Position numbers and translations under genes: made by a program | Origin: Effusibacillus consociatus | Lineage (GTDB): Bacteria > Bacillota > Bacilli > Tumebacillales > Effusibacillaceae | Assembly (NCBI RefSeq): GCF_042652925.1 | Contig: NZ_JBHSHC010000002.1 | Coordinates: 1-64,000, forward strand | Direction of reading: 5' to 3' | DNA length: 64,000 nt | The notes under the pieces: generated by a model | Database searches by the model: none | What the model saw: the letters and a program-made list of their open reading frames with translations, nothing else | What the model was told of the DNA's origin: nothing | Part shown: positions 1-8,238 of the stretch, piece by piece | How positions within the stretch are numbered: the stretch's first letter is position 1 | How the letters are laid out: every line of letters starts with the position of its first letter

Positions 1-199
1 GCGGTTCGCCGATAAAACGATGAATGCTGGCAGCCAAACGCTTCAAGCCTTCGGTGTCTAACTCATCGGCACGGCCAAAATGATAGAGCACCTTCGCTTG
101 TGGCGTACCGGTAACGGGGTTGCGCTCATTGTGTGCGAGCTGAACGTAACGGGTGGTCGTTCCATTTTTATTCTTGCGGGAAATTTGTCGTATGTACAT
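1..199 (-). CDS. IS1634-family transposase, N-terminal part (runs off the window)
   Basis: The reverse strand reads 66 codons from an ATG at 199, beginning MYIRQISRKN, followed by a TTRYVQLAHNE stretch and a KVLYHFGR motif. These are typical of the start of IS1634/IS4-superfamily transposases, which cut and paste the element with a DDE catalytic core. Only the N-terminus is present, so the catalytic residues cannot be checked, and neither can whether the gene is intact. The element lies against a broken methyltransferase gene to its right, which suggests it inserted there. The family call rests on recognition of the N-terminal motif. Confidence 0.75.
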   Translation of the reverse strand, partial: MYIRQISRKNKNGTTTRYVQLAHNERNPVTGTPQAKVLYHFGRADELDTEGLKRLAASIHRFIGEP

Positions 200-450
200 A
201 ACTACATGATACAATGTATAACTACGTAAAATACAACAGAAAATCGTACTTATCCACATAAATTTAGTGCCTACAGATTTTCAGATTTTTTAGCGCTTTA
301 GTGCCTGTGGAAAAGTCTGAAAAACCGCACCACATAAGGATTTCAGTTATCCACAGCACCCCTTGGGGTGCCTGCTTTTAGGCCTATACTGTCGAACCCG
401 GGTTTTTGTCAAACTACGTTTGCTGAAGGGGCACTAGTAAGTTCTTGATA
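200..450. mobile_element. Presumed terminal non-coding end of the IS1634-like element
   Basis: This 250-base stretch lies upstream of the transposase start and has no ORF of note. It contains a hairpin at 356-371 (GCACCCC, 2-base loop, GGGGTGC) preceded by repeated TTATCCACA/GTGGAAAA-like motifs, as is usual for an IS end. The exact terminal inverted repeat and target duplication cannot be fixed because the other end is outside the window. ACTAGT-containing hexamers occur near 434 and 459 and could mark the junction, but this is a guess. Confidence 0.45.
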
Positions 451-457
451 TGCAGTA

Positions 458-683
458 CTAGTCTGGTTCAATCCCATAAACATGCTTTGCTTTATGGGCC
501 CCGTATAATAAAGTGGGGCCAATCCAGGCTCCAATATCCAGATACGTGGATTCCGGTGTTAGAAATCGATCCAAAATTTTTAAAGTTATCGACTTCCCAT
601 AAATGAAAACTGTCCCAAAACAAGTTTGGAGTAACTTTGAAACATATCCCATTTTTATGAATATCCCGGGTAACCGAACTCAC
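458..683 (-). pseudogene. FkbM-type SAM methyltransferase fragment, frameshifted and truncated
   Basis: Two overlapping reverse frames together resemble the start of an FkbM-family methyltransferase. The first (from 683) covers a FWDSFHLWEVDNFK-like stretch. The second continues with KILDRFLTPES, then YLDIGAWIGPTLLYGA (SAM-binding motif I) and VYGIEPD. The switch falls near an A/T homopolymer around 576-590, so a 1-base frameshift is likely. The gene then ends abruptly at 458 next to the IS element, leaving about 70 codons of a normal 200-300. It would have methylated a sugar or glycan in the adjacent cluster. Confidence 0.6.
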
Positions 684-700
684 TCAAAACCTCTCCTCTT

Positions 701-1540
701 TCAAATAAGTTGACCTACAAATTCTTTTAAAGCATCTCTCCAAGTTCGAAAATCGGACAATCCATTCAATCGAATGGCCATGTGATCAAGAACGGAATAG
801 GCAGGCCTCCGTGCCGGACGTGGAAAATCTTTGGTTTCAACAGGATTTAGCTTTATATCCAAACCTGCTTCTTCAAAAACAGCTTTTGCAAATTCATACC
901 ACGAACATGCACCAGTGTTGGAGGCATGATAAATCCCGTATAGCTCTGTTTGCAGCAAATCTTTGAGAAAATAAGCAAGGTCCACTGTATAGGTGGGAGA
1001 GCCGATTTGGTCAAAAACTACAGGCAATTCTTTTCGAAGTTGTGCCAATGTTAACATTGTCTTTACAAAGTTCTGTCCATACTGCCCGTATAGCCATGAA
1101 GTTCTCACAATGAAATATTTATTGGAAAAATTCTTCACTATTTCCTCAGCGGCCAGCTTAGACTTCCCATACACAGTGAGCGGATTGGGAGAATCGAATT
1201 CTTTATATGGAGTTGAGCTTTGTCCGTCAAATACATAGTCGGTGCTAATATAAATCATCTTTGACCCTGCTTGTTGGGCTGATATAGCCACATTACGAGT
1301 TCCATAGGTATTCACGAGATATGCCTTGTCCTGTGTATGCTCGGCCTCATCCACCCGAGTATAAGCGGCCGCATGGATAATGGCATCCGGCTTAATTCTT
1401 TGAACGGTTTCAACAACTTGGGGGAAGTTGGTAATATCCATCACTTGCCTGCTTAAACCGAATACTTGGTGATCATGGGACAGAAGATTGACCAGATCGT
1501 GTCCTAACTGCCCGTTCGCACCCGTAATTGCAATTTTCAT
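701..1540 (-). CDS. rfbD: dTDP-4-dehydrorhamnose reductase
   Basis: This 279-residue extended SDR protein catalyses the last step of dTDP-L-rhamnose synthesis, NAD(P)H reduction of dTDP-4-dehydrorhamnose. It begins MKIAITGANGQLG (Rossmann GxxGxxG at residues 7-13), has the STDYVFDG motif near residue 99 and the catalytic YxxxK at Y124/K128. The ATG at 1540 was chosen over an upstream in-frame codon because the GANGQLG motif starts at once, as in the family. It follows the rfbC-like gene on the same strand by 45 bases. The partner genes rfbA and rfbB are 12 kb away, so the pathway is split within this locus. Confidence 0.93.
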   Translation of the reverse strand: MKIAITGANGQLGHDLVNLLSHDHQVFGLSRQVMDITNFPQVVETVQRIKPDAIIHAAAYTRVDEAEHTQDKAYLVNTYGTRNVAISAQQAGSKMIYISTDYVFDGQSSTPYKEFDSPNPLTVYGKSKLAAEEIVKNFSNKYFIVRTSWLYGQYGQNFVKTMLTLAQLRKELPVVFDQIGSPTYTVDLAYFLKDLLQTELYGIYHASNTGACSWYEFAKAVFEEAGLDIKLNPVETKDFPRPARRPAYSVLDHMAIRLNGLSDFRTWRDALKEFVGQLI

Positions 1541-1585
1541 AGAAACACAACCCCTATAATTAAGCTCCTTACGTTCCACGAACGG

Positions 1586-2014
1586 TTACTTGAACTTTGT
1601 CGTCCAATCGAATCCGATTTCAGGGTCATTATAAGGGATTCTATATTCATCTGGATCATTTGGATCATAGGAGAGATTCGTCAAATAGGTAATAATGGCG
1701 GGTTCATTGCCAAGTACCCTGTATCCGTGAGCTACTCCGCGTGGAATGAAAAGAGTGATCGGATTATTTTCACCCATGTAATAAACATCAGTTTGTTTAT
1801 AGGTTGAAGATTCATCTCGCATGTCATAAAGGACCACCTGAGCATTCCCACAAGGAAAAAACCAAATATCATCCTGTTTTTTATGATAATGAAAAGCTTT
1901 AATAACTCCTGGATAACTTAGGGAAGCTGACAACTGACCAAATCGGTCTAACATTCGATCATCGTCACGCAGGACTTCCATGAAATAACCGCGGTCATCG
2001 GTATGTTTCAGCAT
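1586..2014 (-). CDS. dTDP-4-dehydrorhamnose 3,5-epimerase-like cupin protein
   Basis: This 142-residue protein resembles RfbC: DDRGYFMEVLR at the N-terminus, FHYHKKQDDIWF in the middle and the conserved PRGVAHGY later. RfbC epimerises C3 and C5 of dTDP-4-keto-6-deoxyglucose. It is about 40 residues shorter than classical RfbC (around 180), lacking the usual N-terminal strand. It therefore belongs to the short dTDP-sugar epimerase subgroup, whose specificity is less certain. Its position just upstream of rfbD on the same strand, plus rfbA and rfbB elsewhere in the locus, supports the rhamnose role. Confidence 0.82.
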   Translation of the reverse strand: MLKHTDDRGYFMEVLRDDDRMLDRFGQLSASLSYPGVIKAFHYHKKQDDIWFFPCGNAQVVLYDMRDESSTYKQTDVYYMGENNPITLFIPRGVAHGYRVLGNEPAIITYLTNLSYDPNDPDEYRIPYNDPEIGFDWTTKFK

Positions 2015-2076
2015 TTTTTTATTTTTACCCCTTCAATCAAAGAGAGTCATCCTTCCCTAAGACGCTGATGTTCACT

Positions 2077-2979
2077 TTACTTATTAGTAATAAATGGTAG
2101 TAACCGGCGTATTTCAACACGCAATCTGTGCAGTTCTTCTTTGTTTAAAAGACCTTGTGCCAATTTTTCCGTAATACTGTTCCCTACGCTCCCCCATTTT
2201 TCCGAAAATTTGTGTGCGGATCTAATCAATTGCGGCATACCAAATATTGAACTGGTGACACTTCCATAATGATGAATATAGCTTCCGGGATAGACCATCA
2301 TTTCCGAAAAATTTTCATTAAGTAGTGCTCTCTGGACAAAATCAACATCTTCCCAAAAGGCAATTCCCATCTCTTCTTCAAACAACCCGATTTCTTCAAT
2401 CAGTTGTTTGCGAATAATGGCTAAAGAAAAGCTTACGTGAAAGAACTCTTTCGATTTATGTTTTTCAGTAAATGAAGCAGCAAATTGTTCAAAACCGTTA
2501 TAAAACTGTTCAATGGATTGAAGTGTTTGTTGAAACGGAAGTCTGGACCTTAAAAATTTGTCCTCTTCTGGAAAGCGGTGGGGATAGCTCATAATATAAA
2601 CATTATCGACAGGACTAATCATACCTAGATTCGAATTACCGCGCATTTTTTCAATTAGAGAGGAAAGCCAGTTTTTAGAGACCACAATGTCGTTATTGCA
2701 AATACAGATAAAATCTCCTCTGGCATACTTTATTCCCTGGTTCCATGCTTTTGCGACTCCCAGGTTTTCTTGATTATAAATAATTTTTAATTCCTTGAGA
2801 TGCTGAAACTGACTGCCATCCAACTGGCTTATTTTTTCTCTTGTTAAATCTGTTGAGCCGTTGTCAATTAATATCAATTCATACGGAATATCTGTTTTCT
2901 GGAAAATGCTGTTCAGGCACTGTTCCGTGACATGGTATTGGTTATATAACGGAATGACAATGCTGATTAAGTCATTCAA
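2077..2979 (-). CDS. Family 2 glycosyltransferase
   Basis: This 300-residue GT-A fold enzyme opens with ISIVIPLYNQYHVTEQCLNSIF and has IDNGSTD near residue 38 and the CNNDIVVS metal-binding DxD-like motif near residue 93. It transfers a sugar from a nucleotide donor to a glycan or protein acceptor; the substrate cannot be read from sequence. The start codon is TTG, preceded by GGGGTGAAGGA. It is a close paralogue of the gene at 15919-16839, sharing long stretches including the CNNDIVVSKNWL region and the YPGSYxHHYG motif. No transmembrane segment is evident, so it probably acts at the cytoplasmic face. Confidence 0.85.
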   Translation of the reverse strand: MNDLISIVIPLYNQYHVTEQCLNSIFQKTDIPYELILIDNGSTDLTREKISQLDGSQFQHLKELKIIYNQENLGVAKAWNQGIKYARGDFICICNNDIVVSKNWLSSLIEKMRGNSNLGMISPVDNVYIMSYPHRFPEEDKFLRSRLPFQQTLQSIEQFYNGFEQFAASFTEKHKSKEFFHVSFSLAIIRKQLIEEIGLFEEEMGIAFWEDVDFVQRALLNENFSEMMVYPGSYIHHYGSVTSSIFGMPQLIRSAHKFSEKWGSVGNSITEKLAQGLLNKEELHRLRVEIRRLLPFITNK

Positions 2980-3004
2980 AGTCCTTCACCCCACCTTCTG
3001 CCTG

Positions 3005-3604
3005 TCATCTGTGAAACGGAACGTGATTTCTTCTCGCCATAAAAAAGCCGTAATCTGTGGGCAGAACCATTTTATGACTCCATAAGTCGGACGGAATGAT
3101 CATTTCATCTATCACCCTTTTGACATCAGGCCAGATATCGTTTATATCATGAAACGCAATCCATCCTCCTTCTGCAATGAATGGTGCCCATAACTCATAG
3201 TCCTTGCGGACTGAATCATAATAGTGATCCCCATCAATAAACAGAAGTCCGATGGGAGCGTTCCAGTTTTTAACTACCTCATATGAGTATCCGACAATAG
3301 ATGTAACAATCGATTCCAATTCAAATTGCTTCACGTTTTCCTGAAACTCAGAATGATACGTCTTCCCAATTTCCCCGTAATGCAAGTCCCACGGATCTAG
3401 AGAATAAACACGAGCTCTGTTTCCATAAAAACTCCCCATCCCGCAAAAACAGGTTGCCTTTCCTTTTAAACCACCAATTTCGACTATATTTTGATCTTTA
3501 GGGACAATACTGGCACAGTAAGCTAAGTGACGCCCTTCATCCAAAGCGAGAATACCTTCCACATTATTTAACTCATTTTCATTCGGAAGAATTAATTTAG
3601 GCAT
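3005..3604 (-). CDS. Class I SAM-dependent methyltransferase (Methyltransf_24 type)
   Basis: This 199-residue protein has the SAM-binding motif IVEIGGLKGKATCF near residue 40, then the acidic SLDPWDL and LFIDGDHYYDSV motifs. This is the layout of the Methyltransf_24/cephalosporin-hydroxylase-like group found in glycan clusters. The start ATG has an excellent AGGAGG site 6 bases upstream. Its paralogue at 3837-4436 is transcribed divergently and shares ILPNE, DEGR.LAY and the FIDGDH/HIDDGH motif. A sugar O-methyltransferase is the likely role, but the acceptor is unknown. Confidence 0.8.
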   Translation of the reverse strand: MPKLILPNENELNNVEGILALDEGRHLAYCASIVPKDQNIVEIGGLKGKATCFCGMGSFYGNRARVYSLDPWDLHYGEIGKTYHSEFQENVKQFELESIVTSIVGYSYEVVKNWNAPIGLLFIDGDHYYDSVRKDYELWAPFIAEGGWIAFHDINDIWPDVKRVIDEMIIPSDLWSHKMVLPTDYGFFMARRNHVPFHR

Positions 3605-3836
3605 GGAAACCTCCTGGATTATTTGTTGGAAACTTCTTCTTCATATATTTTTATGTAATCAATGATGAACTGGAAACGGTGCATCCTCCTCAAGTCACAC
3701 CAAATTGATCTATAGCGAGATTCTTCCGTTGGCCGTGCAAATAATGGACTATTTTTTGATGATGATGTCTTGTTTCCATTTCACCAGTCCATACATACAG
3801 ATGAATAGAATACGGCCAAAAAAGGAGTGGATTAAA

Positions 3837-4436
3837 ATGGCTATTCGTCCTTTGATACTACCGAATGAGCCAGAGATAGAAGCGATCGATAGCTGGAGTG
3901 CGGTAAAAACAGATGAAGGGCGGTATCTTGCCTATCTTGCCAGCATAGTTCCCAGCCACTTATCGATCGTGGAAATCGGCAGTTTTCAAGGGCGTTCCAC
4001 CTGTTTTCTGGCTTCGGGAAGCAAATACGGTCACCGAGCCACGGTTTATGCGGTAGATCCTTGGAACTTAAATTTAGATGGAATCACAGGGGAACATTTA
4101 TATGCGAATTTCCAACAAAATATTCATAAAGTCGGCGTCAACGACCTTGTTTTTCCGCTAAGAGCAGAATCTTCGGACATCGTTAAGAACTGGAAAAAAC
4201 CCATTGGTTTACTGCATATCGATGACGGACACGAGTATGAAGTTGTTTTGGAAGAATACCGGGATTGGTTTCCATACATTGTTGAAAACGGGTGGATTGT
4301 GTTCCACGATTCCACTTGGCCGGATGTAAAAAAAGTAATCGACGAGTGCGTACAAGATTCGGATCAATGGAGGGTAGAAGACATACCGGCTACAAGCCAT
4401 GGATTATTCGTGGCACAACGTACTCATTCTAAGTAA
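3837..4436 (+). CDS. Class I SAM-dependent methyltransferase (Methyltransf_24 type)
   Basis: This 199-residue paralogue of the divergent neighbour has SAM motif IVEIGSFQGRSTCFL, then VYAVDPWNLN and LLHIDDGHEYEVV. The ATG at 3837 is preferred over an earlier in-frame ATG because GGAGTGG lies just upstream and the protein then aligns end to end with its paralogue. It heads a forward set running to 8170 (GT4, GT2-MT, MT, GT4) with short gaps or overlaps, so it is probably the first gene of that operon. It probably methylates a sugar or glycan end. Confidence 0.8.
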   Translation: MAIRPLILPNEPEIEAIDSWSAVKTDEGRYLAYLASIVPSHLSIVEIGSFQGRSTCFLASGSKYGHRATVYAVDPWNLNLDGITGEHLYANFQQNIHKVGVNDLVFPLRAESSDIVKNWKKPIGLLHIDDGHEYEVVLEEYRDWFPYIVENGWIVFHDSTWPDVKKVIDECVQDSDQWRVEDIPATSHGLFVAQRTHSK

Positions 4437-4456
4437 CCGCCGAAGGAGGATCCACT

Positions 4457-5500
4457 ATGAAGATCGGTTTTCATTTCAGCCAGACTTGGGACTGGTCGGA
4501 CGAAGATTTTGAAGGAAGAGGAATCGGAGGAACTGAAGGCGCTTTAGTCAGTATGGCAAGAGAACTCGCAAAACACAACCAAGTGTACGTTTATAAACCA
4601 ACTTCAAAACCAGGCCAGTTTCATGGGGTAAATTATGTTGATCATTCATTACTAAATAAGGAAGAAAACTTCGACGTGTTTATTTCTATTTCGCGTACAC
4701 CTTTGTTGCCAGATCTTAACAGCAAGGTGAAAATTCATTGGTCTATGGAGGACAGTGAAACCTGGGTCCAAAGTTGGCAACAGACATTGCCTTACATCGA
4801 TTCTGTTTTTACGATTAGTCCTTTTCACACCGAACACTTGATGAAGAATTATCAAATTCCCAGACACATGATCTTTGAAACCACTTGTGGAATTTCATCC
4901 GATTTGTACAAGGATAAAATCGATAAAGTTAAAAATCAGCTCATTTATTGTTCAGTACCCAATCGGGGTTTGGCTCTTCTGGAACACATATTCTTTATTG
5001 TATCTTCCGAAATTCCCGATGTGAGTCTGATTGTTACCAGTGACTTTACTCTATGGGGACATGCAGACCCTGGTAATTCGTATTATAGAGAGATCTTTTC
5101 TAAGGATCCAAGGGTCCGTTTTCTTGGGAAAGTCCCTAGGGAAGAACTAATTTACCATCAAAAAACAAGTGTGCTTCATGTATATCCTTGTATTGTAAAC
5201 GAACTGTGCTGCATCTCTTCTTTGGAATGCCAGGCTGCTGGCACTCCAACAATCGCAACAAAGAAGGGAGCTCTTGAAACTACCGTTGCCCATGGGTACT
5301 CCGGCTATCTGATTGACTCAAATCCTTTTGAGAACCCTGATTTTCATCAAGAATTTGCGGACTGCATAATTTCCCTGCTCAAAAATCCCAAGAAATTGGA
5401 ACAGATTTCGAATCAAGCCAGAGCGAGATCGCTGTCTGAGTTTGATTATGCAAAATTGGCAAAGGAATGGATGAATAAATTTAAGGAGTTGTTAGGATGA
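4457..5500 (+). CDS. Family 4-like glycosyltransferase
   Basis: This 347-residue GT-B protein starts MKIGFHFSQTWDW and carries GIGGTEGALVSMARELAKH, which resembles the N-terminal acceptor domain of GT4 enzymes. Further on are TISPFHTEH, CSVPNRGLALL and the C-terminal donor region SLECQAAGTPTIATKKGALETTV, where E and the small-residue run bind the nucleotide sugar. GGAGGA lies 7 bases before the ATG. It is a paralogue of 20507-21541. The stop overlaps the next gene by 4 bases (ATGA), showing translational coupling. Confidence 0.83.
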   Translation: MKIGFHFSQTWDWSDEDFEGRGIGGTEGALVSMARELAKHNQVYVYKPTSKPGQFHGVNYVDHSLLNKEENFDVFISISRTPLLPDLNSKVKIHWSMEDSETWVQSWQQTLPYIDSVFTISPFHTEHLMKNYQIPRHMIFETTCGISSDLYKDKIDKVKNQLIYCSVPNRGLALLEHIFFIVSSEIPDVSLIVTSDFTLWGHADPGNSYYREIFSKDPRVRFLGKVPREELIYHQKTSVLHVYPCIVNELCCISSLECQAAGTPTIATKKGALETTVAHGYSGYLIDSNPFENPDFHQEFADCIISLLKNPKKLEQISNQARARSLSEFDYAKLAKEWMNKFKELLG

Positions 5501-6729
5501 TCAAAGGATTAACATCCATTGTAGTGATCGCATTCAATAATCTGCACTATACCCGGTTATGTGTAGAATCTGTTTTAAGACATACAAAGTCAAATTATGA
5601 ATTGATACTGGTGGATAATGGTTGTACCGACGGAACGAGAAATTACTTTGAAGAACTGGTGCAAAAACATCCACATATTAAAACTGTATTTAAAGAAACA
5701 AATTACGGCTCATGTGCTCGAAATTTCGGCTTTGAACTGGCCGAAGGCGAATTTGTAGCCATACTGGATAACGATGTTGAAGTTGGTGAAGACTGGCTTA
5801 CACCATTATTGGAACCATTCAAGGATGAAACGATTGGTGGCGTAGGCCATGAAGGAGTTTTGCTTGACGAAAATTTTGGCATCAGGGTTCACACAGTCAA
5901 TCTTCCGCTGCCGCAAGTCAATGGAATAAAAGTGGACTTATTGACTGGATATTGTTGTGTTTACCGCAACCTTTTCAAGAGAATCGGCTATTTTGATTGG
6001 GGTTATAGCCCCTTCTGGAATGAAGAGGCTGACTTTTCCCTCCGCATAAAGAGCCTTGGATATTCTCTCTTGGCCAAAGCTACGCGGGTTTTACATTATG
6101 CCCACAGAACGGGATTTATTAACACGGATGGCCCCATACCGCAAATGACGCGAAACACAAACTATTTTATGCAGAAATGGCTCCCTTACAAGGAGGAATT
6201 GTTGGAACTGTATCGCTCTGAATCATATGATGGATTAAACAAAATCAAAACTACTCCGTTTCGGCTTGAGATTGGAGCCGGAGACCATCCTTTGCCGGGA
6301 TACCTACATTTGGATATTCGACCATTGCCCCATATTGAATTTGTAGCGGATGCCCGCCAACTGCCTTTTGGCGAGAACAGCGTGGATGAAATCGCTGCAT
6401 ATAACATTTTGGAACATATCCCCAGGAAAGAAGTCATTCCTATTTTAACAGAGTGGTTAAGAGTTCTCCGTCCGGGGGGATTCGTTGAAATATTCGGTCC
6501 CAATCTTCATAGTTATGTGAAAGCTTATGTTGAGAGAATGGACGGGTGGGATTTTAACCACTTTGAAACATGGGTATACGGTCACGAGGACTATAAGGAG
6601 AACTTCCACAGAGTCGGCTTTTCTGTTGAGAGTTTAACCCAAATCCTGTACCAATCCGGATTTACAAGAGTACACTCGCTTAACGGACCAGATGATCAAG
6701 CAACATGTATCCGGGCTTTTAAGGGGTGA
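5497..6729 (+). CDS. Fused family 2 glycosyltransferase and SAM methyltransferase
   Basis: This 410-residue two-domain protein has an N-terminal GT2 domain (about 1-240) with TSIVVIAFNNL, LVDNGCTDGT and the ILDNDVEVG metal site. A class I methyltransferase domain follows (about 255-410), with LEIGAGDHPLPGYLHLDI as SAM motif I, VADARQLPF and NILEHIP, then LRVLRPGG. It could add a sugar and methylate it, or cap a chain. A second fusion of the same domain order lies at 19063-20361, so the design is not a chance readthrough. It overlaps the upstream gene by 4 bases. Confidence 0.84.
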   Translation: MIKGLTSIVVIAFNNLHYTRLCVESVLRHTKSNYELILVDNGCTDGTRNYFEELVQKHPHIKTVFKETNYGSCARNFGFELAEGEFVAILDNDVEVGEDWLTPLLEPFKDETIGGVGHEGVLLDENFGIRVHTVNLPLPQVNGIKVDLLTGYCCVYRNLFKRIGYFDWGYSPFWNEEADFSLRIKSLGYSLLAKATRVLHYAHRTGFINTDGPIPQMTRNTNYFMQKWLPYKEELLELYRSESYDGLNKIKTTPFRLEIGAGDHPLPGYLHLDIRPLPHIEFVADARQLPFGENSVDEIAAYNILEHIPRKEVIPILTEWLRVLRPGGFVEIFGPNLHSYVKAYVERMDGWDFNHFETWVYGHEDYKENFHRVGFSVESLTQILYQSGFTRVHSLNGPDDQATCIRAFKG

Positions 6730-6737
6730 ATCGGAAA

Positions 6738-7157
6738 ATGCATGAATATCATATTTCTCGCCATGACAACCAACTGTCACTCTCCTTACCAGATCAATCA
6801 GTCGATACCTTATTTTCTCACTTCCTGCTGCACCGAAAGTCAAGACACGATGTACCGGAAATTCTTAAAGAGTATAATCGCGTCTTGAAACCAGGTGGGC
6901 GGCTGATCATTCAAGTCCCCAATTTAGAGTGGATTGCCAAAAGATATATGGAAGGCAAAATAAAATTTTCTGACTTGGATCTGTTGGTGTATGGGAATCA
7001 AGTTGATGAAACGGACTTCATTGAAACGGGGTTTGATGTCTCGAGATTGACAAATCTTTTAGACATGGCCGGGTTTGAAAATACTCAAGTCAATAAGCTG
7101 GATGAATTAAATATGGAAATTCAATCGACAAAGTGTATGAAAGTGGAGAATTTATGA
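6738..7157 (+). CDS. Short methyltransferase-like protein lacking SAM motif I
   Basis: This 139-residue protein matches the second half of Methyltransf_11 domains: LSLPDQSVDTLFSHFLLH, then EYNRVLKPGGRLIIQVPN and a C-terminal GFDVSRLTNLLDMAGF. It has no glycine-rich motif I, so it may be inactive, may form a heterodimer with a neighbour, or may be a decayed copy of the methyltransferase domain just upstream, whose end it resembles. The ATG at 6738 follows AAGGGG by 11 bases; a GTG at 6726 overlapping the previous stop is the alternative. It overlaps the next gene by 4 bases. Confidence 0.6.
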   Translation: MHEYHISRHDNQLSLSLPDQSVDTLFSHFLLHRKSRHDVPEILKEYNRVLKPGGRLIIQVPNLEWIAKRYMEGKIKFSDLDLLVYGNQVDETDFIETGFDVSRLTNLLDMAGFENTQVNKLDELNMEIQSTKCMKVENL

Positions 7158-8170
7158 ATATAGGGATTCTAAGTTCTTATGCGATGAAGTGCGGAATCGC
7201 CGAATACAGTGTCAAATTATACAGGGCCTTCGAAAAATTGGGATATTCGGCAACTGTTTTCGGCAACTTTGGAGGCGATGCCATCCGGGATGATCGGAAG
7301 TGGTCGATTACGGTTCCTCCGTCAGATATTCAGGCTGTTGAATGTTTTTATGCAGCCGCCTGGAGTATCTCCCATAAATTTGATCTGGACCTGATCGAGA
7401 AAGAGATCGGTCGGCGCAATATTGAACTCATGATCGTTCAATACCAAAACGGGATTATTAATGACCACCAGTTGCAGGCGTTTCTAGAGCTGATGGAACA
7501 GAAAGATATTAACGTTATTGTCGCCTTTCATGATTCTTGTATAGGACCCTCCTTTCCTTTTCATCTGGTCAAAAATAGGGTGACCCTTTCAAAAGGACTT
7601 CAACTAGTTATTCCAGCATCCATTTATATTCCGCAAGGGGTACCTGAGCCGCCTAATGAAACAAAAGAAGAATTGCGTCAACGATATGGGTTAACAGGCT
7701 CTATTGTTTCAACTTTCGGATTAGGCCGGACTGATTATCAACTGATTTCAGATGTTTGTCTGGAACTTGGATATACATTTATGGTATTGGATTCCACCAA
7801 TAATTGTCGGATAACTTCCCCACATTTAATCTGCTTGACAGAGTGGTACCCACTTCCTGAACTCATCAAAAGATTGGCTGCTTCCGACGTGATCGTACTA
7901 TGGTATCATGAAATTGATGCCTATGTCTCATCCAGTGCTGCTCGTCATGCTCTGGCCACTCGAAGGCCGGTGATTGTCAACGACGTAGCTTGGTTTGCGG
8001 ACCTACCTGAACCGGTACTAACCAAGGTTAAAACCAAGGAGCAATTGAAGATAGCGCTTAAGGAAGCACTTTCAATGGAAGAAGAGAATCTTGAACAGGG
8101 AAAATACATTCAAGATAACGCATGGACCGCAATAGCAAAAAAATATTTAAACGTAATCAAGAAGGCTTAG
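7154..8170 (+). CDS. GT-B glycosyltransferase (GT4-like)
   Basis: This 338-residue protein begins MNIGILSSYAMKCGIAEYSVKLYRAF, the GxAxY acceptor-domain opening seen in GT4 enzymes. It has a CLTEWYPLPELIKRLAASDVIVLWYHE region and SSSAARHALATRRPVIV near the C-terminus, corresponding to the donor domain. It is related to the gene at 16887-17942 (CGVADYTKQL and SSAAKMLLAAKRPVL). GTGGAG precedes the ATG at 7154, which overlaps the previous stop. It is the last gene before a strong terminator, so it closes the operon that starts at 3837. Confidence 0.78.
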   Translation: MNIGILSSYAMKCGIAEYSVKLYRAFEKLGYSATVFGNFGGDAIRDDRKWSITVPPSDIQAVECFYAAAWSISHKFDLDLIEKEIGRRNIELMIVQYQNGIINDHQLQAFLELMEQKDINVIVAFHDSCIGPSFPFHLVKNRVTLSKGLQLVIPASIYIPQGVPEPPNETKEELRQRYGLTGSIVSTFGLGRTDYQLISDVCLELGYTFMVLDSTNNCRITSPHLICLTEWYPLPELIKRLAASDVIVLWYHEIDAYVSSSAARHALATRRPVIVNDVAWFADLPEPVLTKVKTKEQLKIALKEALSMEEENLEQGKYIQDNAWTAIAKKYLNVIKKA

Positions 8171-8186
8171 AAATAAACTAACATAA

Positions 8187-8237
8187 AGATAGTCCTCTAT
8201 TGTCAGATACTTAACAAAAGAGGACTGTCTTTTTTTA
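8187..8237 (+). terminator. Rho-independent terminator of the 3837-8170 operon
   Basis: A 12-base stem (AGATAGTCCTCT at 8187-8198 with AGAGGACTGTCT at 8219-8230) is followed by a run of T. It lies 17 bases after the glycosyltransferase stop and just before the end of a convergent gene. Confidence 0.88.
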
Positions 8238-8238
8238 T

